Part shown: one piece after another, positions 24,311 to 34,923 of the stretch
Position numbering within the stretch: the stretch's first letter is position 1
How the letters are laid out: each line of letters starts with the position of its first letter
Assembly: GCA_947846985.1 (NCBI GenBank)
Contig: CANTUZ010000011.1
Location: 33,537,589-33,601,588, forward strand
Direction: 5' to 3'
DNA length: 64,000 nt
DNA from: Fratercula arctica
Lineage: Eukaryota; Chordata; Aves; Charadriiformes; Alcidae
Made by a program: the position numbers and the translations under genes
Notes under the pieces: generated by a model
The model's database searches: none
The model's input: only the letters and a program-made list of their open reading frames with translations
What the model was told of the DNA's origin: nothing

Positions 24311-27300
24311 CCCCCAGCGCCCGCCGCAGCCCCTCGGCCACCGCCGCCACATATGGCTCCGGCCACCGGCCCCGCTGACAGCCCGCTCCTGCCAGCGCCC
24401 GTAGGAAGCCCCCCATTTCGCTGGGCAGTGCGAAGGCAGGGGCTGCCCGCAGCGCTGGTGGCACTGCCGGCACCAAGGCTTCGAGCCGGGCCACCACGTA
24501 GCGCCCATTGCCTGCCGCCAGTGCTGGCACAGTGCAGGACAGAGCCGCTGCGAATGCTTCGCAGGGTGCTACAGTAGGGACATCATCATCGGGGCCGGGG
24601 ACGTGCCGGGGGCCGGGGATGCTAAAAGCATCCCCGGCCCCCGGCACGTCCCCGGCCCCGGCGTCCCACCGCCGTGCGGCGGCCACAGCCGCCGGGGAGA
24701 GGAGGAGGATGACGGTGCCACCGTCACACAGCGCCCTGCCTGTGCTGGGCATGCAGCCATGGCAGTGGCCCCCACGCCGCGACCCCGCTGCCGCCTCCTG
24801 GTGCTGCCGACACCGCCAGCCCCAGCGGGCGCAGGGCCGCCGTCAAGGCGCACGCCGCTCGCTCCGCCACCGGCTCCGCCGCGTGCACCAGCAGCGCCCG
24901 CCGGCCTCGCAGCGGGCCTGGGGGGTACCATCAGTGCCTGAACCCCTCCTCCCAGGCACCCCATGCCCATCCTGTGGGGGTGGCCATGGTGGGAGGCATA
25001 CTGGGACCCTCCGTGATAGAGGACCTATCCCTGGCCCCCCTACCCATCCTAAGGGACAGCCACAGTGGAAAACAGGCTGGGACCCCCCCAATAGGAGATT
25101 TATCCCCTGCTCTGTCCCCTGACCCCCCTACTCATCCTAAGGGAGAGCCATGGTGGGAAAACAGGCTGGGACCATCCCATATGGGGGACCCACCCTCTGA
25201 TCTGTCCCCCGACCCCTGCAGCACCCCCGTACCCTCCCTAAGGGACAGCCATGGTGGGAAGCAGGCAGGGGCCCCCACCTCCCAGAGGGGAACCCATCCC
25301 CTGCAGGAAGGGGATGAACATCCCTGACTCCCCCCCCCCCACCAAGCCCCAGGCTCATCCCACACTCACCCTCAGAGCTGTAGTCAGCCCTCAGGGACTT
25401 CAGCCAGCCTGCAGGGAGAAGAGATGGTGAGGGAGGGTCCCGGGGGGGGGGTCCCAGGCACAGCCCCCAGGGGGGCACCACTCACCTTTCACGTCCTCCT
25501 TCTTCAGCAGAAGCAGGAGCAGGAGGCAAGCGGCCCCCAGCAGCACCCCCATCCATGCCAGTGCCCAGCGGGCACGAAGGTCTGTGGGACAGGGTCAGCA
25601 CCTGCTGAGGGTCCACAGCACCCACCGAGGGTCCACAGCACCCACTGAGGGTCCCCAATGCCAGCCCAGTGGCTCCACAGGGTGGGTGCCCTCCCTCAGC
25701 CCCGCACCAGCCCCCCCTCCCCTGGCGTGGCCAGGGACACTCACACTTGTGCAGGGGACAGGCCCATAGCGTCACCCCGGTGCCATTCCCAGGGTGCCGG
25801 ATCTGCGGGGATGGGGACATGTCACATGCTGCCTGAGGACATGTCACACACTGCCTGACCCACTGCCCGCTGGCTGCCTGCACTGACCTGCCTGCAGTGC
25901 CCTGCCACCACGTCCCGCCGCAGCTCCCGCTCCAGCAGCCCTGGGCGCCCGGCTCCCTGCAACAACGGTAGGGGGTGACCCGGCTGTGCCACCGGTACCA
26001 CCATCACCGGGACATGGGGGTCCCCGCCCCTTACCGTGCTGGTGAAGCTGGCAAGGGGTGTGCAGGTGCCTCGCTCCAGGGCGCACAGTGAGGCGTTCCC
26101 CCCATGCTGCAGCAGCAGGAGGTCATCGGCACGGTCGGGCAGTGCTCCTGCGGATGGCACAGGGGGCTGGGGGGGGCAGCGAGGGGAGGCTAGAGGGGGG
26201 CAACCCTCAGCCTGATCCCCAGGTTGTCCCTGCCCTCCTGCCCGGCAATACTCACTGTCCCGCAGGCACTGGGTCAGCCGGACCTGTTTGCTGCTCCACA
26301 CCTACCCCAGAGATTGGGTTAGCATGGGGCGGCCATGAGGCGGCCATGGGGAGCAGGGGAATGTCCTACCTGCACGCAGAGGTTGGGATGCAGTCGCAGC
26401 CCCCCAAACTCCTGGGGTCCCTGTTGGCAGGAGGGATGCTCTGTCAGTGTCACCCATGTCCCCCCTGTCCCCCCAGCACCCCACGGAGCCCCACTCACCC
26501 GCCCCACGGCGGGCTGCTGCAGGCCGGGCAGGGCTTGGCAGGGTCCATCAGGCTCCGGCTGCCAGCAGGGCACCAGCTCAGCCGGGAGGTCGCAGGGGGC
26601 CGAGAGGGAGGAGGTCAGCGCCTGTCCCTCGGTGTGCAGGATCAGCCGGCTGCGCGCCCACAGCCGCTCCCAAGCCTCCACATCTGCAGTGGCACCGGGA
26701 GAGGGGTGTCACCCCCATGCGGTGTGCCCTCGGGTCCCCCTGTATCCCGGCCTCCCCTGCGTCCCAGCCCCGTGGCACAGGTACCATGGGAGAAGGGGCA
26801 CAGGGTGGCCCGCAGTGGGTCCTGGGTCTCTGGCCAGACCTAGAGGGGGAAGAGAGAGAGGAACAAAAGGATTTGGGGTGCCCAGGCTGTGACCATGACC
26901 CGGATGGCCCCCTTGGGATGCCAGAGGGGGCCACGCAGTGCCCAGAGCCCCTCTGCCACCCCTGCGGTGCCCAGCTGGGTGCCCACCTGCAGGCAGAGAC
27001 AGGGCAGCACCTCGTCGGCTGGCAGGCTGTAGTTCATGGAGCCACTCTGCCGCCGGGAACCAGACGTGGGTCACCCCGAGGCAAATGGCTCCCCAGCAGC
27101 ATCACCCACCCCTGGGGGACCCTCTCCCAGCACCCTGCCTGTAACACAGACACAGCTTCCCGGGGGGCGAGGGGGGGACAGTGGCCGGGGCCTGGCCAGG
27201 GTGGGGAGCGGGGAAGGGGTTCGTACTCACCGCGGTCACTGTGCGCCCTGACCCACCGGCGCCGTGGCTCTGGTTGTGGTAGAGCCGCAGGGTGTAGCTG

Positions 27301-28625
27301 TGCCCCGCTGCGGTCCCCTGCACCTGCACGACCACCTCCTTCGGCCCCGGGAGGACCTCCAGCCTGGGCACTGCACCGGAGGCGGCTCAGGGCTCATGGC
27401 ACCCCGGCACAGGGCATGGCACCCTGAGGGTGACTCTCTCCCCCAGCACCCACCACCCCCAGCTCCCCAGGGGATGTGCACCAAGGTGGGGGGGGTCCCA
27501 GCGCTGCCACAGCCGGGGGATGCCAGCACCTACCTTGGCACTGTGGGACAGCCGCCTGTGCCGCGGGCCACGAGCAGTCTGCGGGGACAGGGTGTCAGCA
27601 GGCAGGGGGGACAGGAGCTGCCGCAGCACGGCACACTGGGGGCTCACCTGGCACCCACTGCTGCTGGCTCAGCCTCCGGCGGCCGCGGGAGTTGGTGTAC
27701 GCCGTGACGCGGAGCTCAGAGCCCAGCGGCGCCTCGAAGCACCGGAAGGTCACCCAGCCCTGGGCAGGAAAACCACCACCACTGCGCTGTGGCAAGACAC
27801 CGGCACCACCCAGCACCCCCCTCCCTGGGGCACAGGGAAGAGGATCGCTGTGCCATGGAGACGCCCCTGTGCCAGCACCCACATCCCCTTGCAGCACAGT
27901 GCTAGGGAACTGCCCGTGGCCGGGACACTCACCCCTGCCACCCTGTACTTACGTACCAGGGGTTGGCCGGGCAGCGCAGGGGCCGGGGATGCCTGGACCT
28001 CCACGGCCACGCAGCGGGAGGAGGCATAGGCGTGCCCGGAGAGCAGCAGCAGCCCGGTGATGTTGGGCTGGGACGAGGCAGCCTCATCCACCGGTGACCA
28101 CCGTTCCCCCTCATCGCTGTCCTCAGCCGCAGGGATACCCGAGGGCACGGGGCGGCGAGGTTGGCCGGTGCCGGTAGCTGTGCCGGTGGCGGGTGGCAGG
28201 GCGAGGCGCAGGCGCACCTCCAGGCAGGGCGAAGCAGGCCGCGGGCCCGCTGCAGCGCAGCACCGGCACCAGCCGCAGCCGAGCCAGGGCCAGCCCGCGT
28301 CCCGAGCCCCGGCAGCTCCGTCCCGCACAGCACGTCACTGTCTGGGGTGGGAGACAGAGGGTGGCCGTGGGCGTGGGGGTCCCGCGCCCCGGGTGGGCTG
28401 GGGGCCACAGCAGTGGTGGTGGCACTTACCCAGGAGGCGGCAGGCGAGGCCCTGGGGGGAGGCGGGGGTGAGGACGGTGGCCATATGGGTTGCCCGCTGG
28501 CCCGTGTGCCAGCGACGTCGACCCACCTGGGAGCAGGCGAGGGTGTCCCGGGGGGTCCCGTGCCCACCCACTGTCCCCACAGCCAGCAGCAGCAGCAGCA
28601 GCAGCCGCCGTCCCAGCCCGCGCAT
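24306..28625 (-). CDS. IL17RC: IL17RC, interleukin-17 receptor C (frame interrupted)
   Basis: Seventeen exons on the minus strand. Positions 5' to 3': 28527-28625, 28430-28451 (22-bp micro-exon), 27957-28341, 27648-27759, 27534-27578, 27231-27370, 26987-27046, 26785-26840, 26499-26683, 26370-26420, 26256-26301, 26035-26147, 25888-25956, 25745-25802, 25486-25581, 25370-25408 and 24306-24917. The start encodes a signal peptide with seven Leu. The ectodomain carries IL17R marks (CFEAPLGSELRV, LPCLCLQ|VWP, HPNLCVQ|VWSS, LWACPLHK). The exon at 25486 encodes the membrane span (WMGVLLGAACLLLLLLLKK). The last exon is the SEFIR signalling domain, which matches IL17RC in its final third (CEAFAAALSC...FALPSEM). 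With IL17RA it forms the IL-17A/F receptor. Three frame breaks (two in exon 3, one in the SEFIR exon), a weak DLW region in SEFIR and an internal palindrome leave open sequencing error versus decay. Identity is supported by its place between CRELD1 and IL17RE. Confidence 0.85.
24590..24660. repeat. Perfect inverted repeat, 34-bp arms, 3-bp loop
   Basis: Arms 24590-24623 and 24627-24660 are exact reverse complements around AAA. Each arm is GC-rich and contains the words ACGTGCCGGGGG and GGCCGGGGATGCT. It lies inside the last IL17RC coding exon and the minus-strand frame reads through it, in the loop between the VILLLSP strand and CEAFAAALSC. Confidence 0.98.
24975..25300. repeat. Intronic minisatellite, 88-101-bp unit
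   Basis: About four imperfect copies. Each contains CCTAAGGGACAGCCATGGTG or a variant, then a GGGAAACAGGCTGGGACC-like segment. The CCTAAG anchors lie at 25048, 25136 and 25237, with a partial copy near 24983. It lies in the last IL17RC intron. Confidence 0.8.
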
Positions 28626-28951
28626 GGCGGGGCCGGGGCCGTGGGGCGCCCCGGCCCCCCGTCGTCCGCTCCCGACTGGCCCCGCTCCCGGCTCCACGGG
28701 CCCCGCCGCCGCCGCCGCCGCCGCCGGCTCCCGCTTCCTGCTCCGATCCCGGACACCCGGGTCCTTGCGCGGCGCCGGCGACCGCCCCGGGGTGGGGCCT
28801 CCCCGCTCCCGCACCGACTCACGGACGGGCTCGGCGCCCCGCGGGGACCGGGGCGGCCCCACGGGACCTGCCTCCCCCCCACCGCCACCCTGGGGCGACC
28901 GGCCGAGCCCCGGCACACCAGACGGACGGCGGGACAGGGTGAAACGGTGCT

Positions 28952-28957
28952 TTTATT
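28952..28957 (-). terminator. IL17RE: Poly(A) signal AATAAA (minus) for IL17RE
   Basis: AATAAA on the minus strand about 480 bp downstream of the IL17RE stop and only about 330 bp upstream of the IL17RC start codon. The IL17RC promoter must lie in that short CpG-rich interval. Confidence 0.75.
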
Positions 28958-29438
28958 GCTCCCGCCGCTGACACGGTCCCGCTGCCGGGGCAGGAGCAAG
29001 AAGCGGGGCCGGGCTGTGCTCAGCACCCGGCCCCGACAGCCCCGGGCAGGGCAGGGAACCCCCCCCCGGCTTCTTCCAGCGCCGACCCGGACCCTCACCG
29101 CAGCACGGCATCCCGAGGGACCTCCCGGGGTCCCGGCTCTCCTCCCGAGCAGGTCCCTGCGTGGAAATAAGGCTGCCCCTGCCCGGGACAGCCCCTCCGC
29201 TCCCAGCCCCGGGGAACCGGCTGGACTCTGGCCCCTGTAGCACGTCCCATGGCCGGGGCCAGCCCAGCTCAGGCCCCCCGCAGCACCCACGGCCCCTGCC
29301 TGGGGCACCCCACGGGCACCCCACGGCACCCCTCCTGCTGCCACAGCCAGCACGCTCAGCCGACCTCCATGATGGGGCCCCCTGCCCTCACCAGGGGGCT
29401 GCCCCCAGCAACGCCCAGCTCAGCCCTGGCGCGGGTGC

Positions 29439-32400
29439 TCAGGTGCCAGCAGATATTCCAGGGTCCTGGAGTGGGGGGCTGCCCTCCCTGGCTCCCACCT
29501 CCAGCAGCTGGTGCAGGAGCCCCTCTGCCCTGCCCCGGCGGCAGTGGCGGGGGGCTGGGGGGCTGCCCCGCAGGGCAACAAGCAGCCCGGGCAGCTGCTG
29601 GGGCAGGCGGTAGGTGGGCAGGGGACGGAGGGGCCGGGGAACGTCGCGGGGGCTGCAGAGCCGGCTGAAGTAGGCCAGCACCCAGCCACCGCCGTGGCCC
29701 CCGGCCCCCAGCTCCCCGTGCAGGCAGGCCATGGCTGCCCCAAAGACATCATGGGCATCCCCGGGGATGCCACCGGCCGCCCCAACCCGCCACCGGCGGA
29801 AAAGCTGAGTGCTGCCCTGGCTCCAGAGGAGGAGGACGGTGCCGTGCTGGCGGCCCACACGGCCCCGCTGGGCGTAGAGCCAGGGCAGGGCACCTGTCCG
29901 CCCCACGCACCCTGCTTCCCACAGGTCCAGGCGCACGTCGCAGCCCAGCCCCCTGCGCAGCCGCTCGGCCAGGGCACACACCAGCCCCAGGTGCTCCTCC
30001 GAATCCGGCGAGTACAGCAGCAGCACCGGGCGCCCACCTGGGGCACCTGTGGGACAGAGGGGACAGCAGTGACAGCCCTGCCCTGAGCGCCCCTGGCATC
30101 CCACAGGGACATCCTGGCATTCCCCAAGGGCATCCCAGCATCCAAGCACCCACCGCCCCGCACCACCACCCTCGGACACTCTGCAGCCCAGGGAGCTGTC
30201 ACCCTCTGGCACCCCAGCCCCATGGCCACTGCGGCCACTGCCCCTCCATCCCGCAGCCCCCCGGGGTGCCCCTCACCATCAGCTGGCCTCCAGGTGCCGC
30301 GGCAGTTAAGGAGCAGCACGGTCACCACCAGTCCTAGCACCAGTGCCAGCCCCAGCAGCCCAAAGTGCCTGCGGGAGACTGGGAGAGGGATGGTGACATG
30401 AGGGGCGTCTGCCCATGCCCACCACCCCCCTTGGTCCTCCGGGACCCCCACTCACTGTCAGGACAGAGCAGCTGCTTCCGAGCAAAGCGCACGTCTGAGC
30501 GCCACACCTGGTAAAGGGGATAGGTAAGGAGAGGACAGATTGTGGCCCCCCCCCCGTGGTGCAGATGCCAGTGTGGGGGTCACCTTACCAGCACGCAGCT
30601 GCCCAGGACCTGCACCGGCAGCAGCAGCGCCAGCTCCCCTGGGGCAGAGCCCTCCGGCTGCAAAGCACAAGGGCAGGGTCAGTGTGTCTCGGTCTCCCCA
30701 CCCCACATCCCCCCCCAGCTCTGCGCCACTCACCTGTGTGACCGTGTAGAGGGGGGCCTCAGGCTCGCACTGCCCGCCCTGGCGCTGGCAGAGGGTTGCG
30801 CTGAAGGCCGCAGCGATGCTGGAGGTGAGGCGCAGGCGCAGCTGCAGCCCCCAGGTGCTCATCGAGACATTCCAGGCAGTCTCTGTGGCCACCAGAGAGA
30901 GAGGGGTGGCTCATGGGGTGCTTGAGGGGATGAGGGGTGCGAGGGGCCCCAGGGCAGGGCTGTCCTCAGCCCAGGGGTGCCCCCCACCTGTGGGGCTCAC
31001 CTTGATGGTGGGGACACTCCACGTGGCTGCTGTTCCCATTGGAGAACTGGGGGGAGCGGGGGACAATGGAGGGGCCGGATGAGCCACCATTGCCCACTGC
31101 CGCCTCCAGCCCCTTCCCAGGTGGTGCCCATCCGCCCGTGGGGGCTTACCCGAAAGCAGAGCTGGGGGTGCACGTCCACCTTGTCCAGTGTGTATGCCTG
31201 GTACGGGCAGAGAGCATGTCACTGTCCCAACTCACACAGCCCATGGGCACCCCAGCACCCGCCCACCACCCTCGGGGAACCCTGGGGTCTGGTGGGTGCC
31301 CCAGCAAGGGGCACCACCCTGCACCCATCTGGGCTGGTGCCCCACCGCACCCCAAAGCCAGGACCCCTCACCTGCTCCTCCTCACTGGCCGTGGAGTTGG
31401 GGATGTCATGGCAGGGCGCAGTCTCATCTGCTGACTCCCTCCAGCACAGGGTGGCCTGGGGGTGCAGGGGGCAGCTGGCGCTCAGCACCATCGCCATCTG
31501 GTCCTTGCTGCTGGTGCTGTAGTCATGGAAGCGCACCGAGGACCACAGCTCGGGGCCATCTGCAGGGCAGCACATCAGCGGGGTGTGGGGACAGCCAGGG
31601 GGACCCCCAGGACCCAGCTCCCCTCCCCGTGGGCACTCACAGGCAGCCGGCTGGTCGTGGAAGGGACAGTGCTTGCTGCGTGGGCTGTCGTGGTGGGGGT
31701 AGGAGGCCTGAGAGAGCAGAGCAGGGCGGTCAGGGCAGGATTTGCCCCCACCCCCCTGCCTGCCCTCGCTGAATGGGCAGATACAGGCAGGGAGAGGGGC
31801 CTGGTGGCCGCAGGGCATGGTGACACACCTCGATGCACAGGCAAGGCACCAGGAACTCGTACGGAAGTAAGACACGGTGGCCCCCCGGCACCAGCACCTG
31901 TGGGCATGGAGGCAGCGTCAGCTGGCAGGGAGTGCAGCCCCCAGCCCGGGATGGGGGTGGCCGGGGGGGCCCGGAGTTGTTACCTGCCGGTGGAAGGGCC
32001 GGGGCAGCTCCTCGCACTCCAGGGCCAGCTGGTGGCACAGCCGCACCATCAGGGCAGGGCCCTCAGGCACCCACACCTCGATGGCCCGCTCCTCGGGGAC
32101 CCAGGTATGGGTGAAGACAGGACCTACGGAGCAGGCGGGGGGTCAGACGGTGCCAGGGTCCCTCCGGGACAACCCCCGGTGTCACCCCCAGCCTCACCAG
32201 GCAGCTCAGCAGTGAGCAGGTGGCTGCAGCTGATGGTCAAACCTTGGTCAGGGATGGTGCGGAGAGAGACGATGACCTGCCGCCCGCTCTCCGTTGGGAA
32301 GCAGTCGAACTGCACCTGCCACTGCGGGGAGCGGGGGGATGAGTGGGATGTGTCAGCCCGGTGTGCAGCCCCACGGTGCCACCCTGGACTCACCGGTGAG

Positions 32401-33489
32401 CTGCCCAGCGTCTGCCGCCGCCGCCGCCGCCACACCTGCAGCCAGCCGGCGCGGTTGGAGCCCAGCTCCAGGAAGCTGAGCTGCAGCCCACGGACGCCAC
32501 CGAGCCCTGCGAGAAACCAGTGTGAGGCACTGTCGCGGGTGGGACAATGAGGCCCCCCCCAGCTTCCCCCTCTTTCCCCAGGGAGGGGACAGGGCCCCGT
32601 ACCTGCGGCGGGGAGGGCCAGGCGCACCCGCAGGCAGGGCTGGCAGGGCTGCGAGGGCAGGCACAGGCGGGCCCGGCTCAGCGCCAGGGCGGGCGGCTTC
32701 AGCAGGGGGGGCCCGGGGCGGGTTAGGCGGCGGCAGCGGGGACGGCTCAGCGTGCTGTCGGCTGGCGGAGGAAGGGGGGGGAGAGCAGAGAGAGAGGGGC
32801 GGCCGTGCGCCGGGGGTCCCGCCGGCACCGGGAGCCCCGGAGTCCTCGGAAGGGGGGAACCCCCGGGGAGGGGGAGACCCAGGGACTGGAAGTACCAGGC
32901 GGGGGGAGCTCTACGCACCGGGAGCCCCGTGCGCCGGGGGCCCCGGGGAGGGGAAGAGCTCGGCGTACCGGGAGCCCTTGGAAGGGGGGAGCTCCGGGAA
33001 GGGGGAGTCTCGGACAGGGGGGAGCTCGGCACACCGGGAGGACCACGCACCGGGAGCCTTTGGAAGGGGGGAGCCCCGGGAAGGGGGAGTCTCGGGCAGG
33101 GGGGGGAGCTCTGCACACCGGGAGGCCCGCGCACCGGGAGCCCTGGGGAGCGGGAGTCCTCGGAACGGGGAAACCCCGCGCACCAGAGACCGGGAGCCCC
33201 CCTCGCCCTGCAGGACCCGGTAGCCCCGGGCAGGGGGAGCCCCGGGCTCGCAGCCCTGCCCCGATCCCGGCCCCGCCGCTACTCACCGGTGGCCCGGCAC
33301 TCCTGCAAGCAAAGAGACGGGGTGAGCGCGGCGCCGACCGAACCCCCCCCACCCCGCCCGCCCCCCTCCCTCCCTCCCGGTGCTCACGAAGTTGGCGGAG
33401 ACCCGCAGGCGGGTGACGGCGGCCCCGCTGCCGGTCCCCAGCAGCAGCAGCAGCGCGGCGGCAGCGGCGAGCAGCACCGGGCGCCCCAT
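29439..33489 (-). CDS. IL17RE: IL17RE, interleukin-17 receptor E
   Basis: Sixteen exons on the minus strand, all with consistent phases. Positions 5' to 3': 33388-33489, 33287-33302 (16-bp micro-exon), 32603-32761, 32394-32506, 32198-32321, 31984-32123, 31829-31897, 31641-31707, 31372-31559, 31150-31197, 31001-31046, 30734-30882, 30589-30657, 30456-30507, 30277-30378 and 29439-30046. The start MGRPVLLAAAAALLLLLG is a signal peptide. Ectodomain marks: LPYEFLVPCLCIE, VRFHDYSTSS, PNSTAS, VHPQLCFR. The exon at 30277 spans the membrane. The last exon is a SEFIR domain with RPVLLLYSPDSEEH, DLWEAGCVGRTGALPWLY, GTVLLLWS and LAYFSRLCSPRDVP, which match IL17RE specifically. In mammals it pairs with IL17RA as the IL-17C receptor in epithelia. 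Unlike its neighbour IL17RC, the frame is intact throughout. Confidence 0.93.
32805..33200. repeat. GC-rich minisatellite in IL17RE intron 2
   Basis: Imperfect repeats built from CACCGGGAGCC, GGAAGGGGGAGCTC and GGGGGAGTCTCGG blocks. Two near-identical halves of about 100 bp (around 32960-33060 and 33060-33160) suggest a recent duplication. All three frames stay open on both strands, which creates long false ORFs. Confidence 0.8.
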
Positions 33490-33638
33490 GGTGGAACCGC
33501 CGCCGCTCCCCGCCCCGCCCCGGGCCGGCCCGGCCCCGCCGCATTCCTCCGCCGGCACGTGCGGCCCCGCCACCCCCCCCCCCGCAGCCGGGCGGCGCTT
33601 CCTGCGGCGCAGACACGCGTGGGACCGTGGAGGGTGGT

Positions 33639-33644
33639 TTATTT
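33639..33644 (-). terminator. JAGN1: Poly(A) signal AATAAA (minus) for JAGN1
   Basis: AATAAA on the minus strand about 230 bp after the JAGN1 stop and only 150 bp before the IL17RE start codon. The IL17RE promoter must overlap the JAGN1 3' end. Confidence 0.8.
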
Positions 33645-33873
33645 CCATAGAGCGACACGCAAAAGAAAGCACGGGGGGCAGCGGGGAACCTCCATGGCCC
33701 AAGAGCTGCCCCAGACCCGGGGGCTCTCACACGTCACCCCCCATGCCCTGTGTGTGAGCCATGGCGTGGCTCAGTCACCCACGCTGGTCCCCGTGGGCCC
33801 CCACCCACCGGAGCTGCGCCAGCGCCGCCCCACTGGGGCCCAGCTGCCAAGCTCCAGCCCTGACGGAGCCCGC

Positions 33874-34923
<1,050 letters not shown>

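Noticed and set aside
24306..28625. Calling IL17RC a definite pseudogene
   Set aside because: All splice sites are intact and the breaks fall at GC-rich runs, as also seen in clearly essential neighbours (CRELD1, RPUSD3). Sequencing error is at least as likely.
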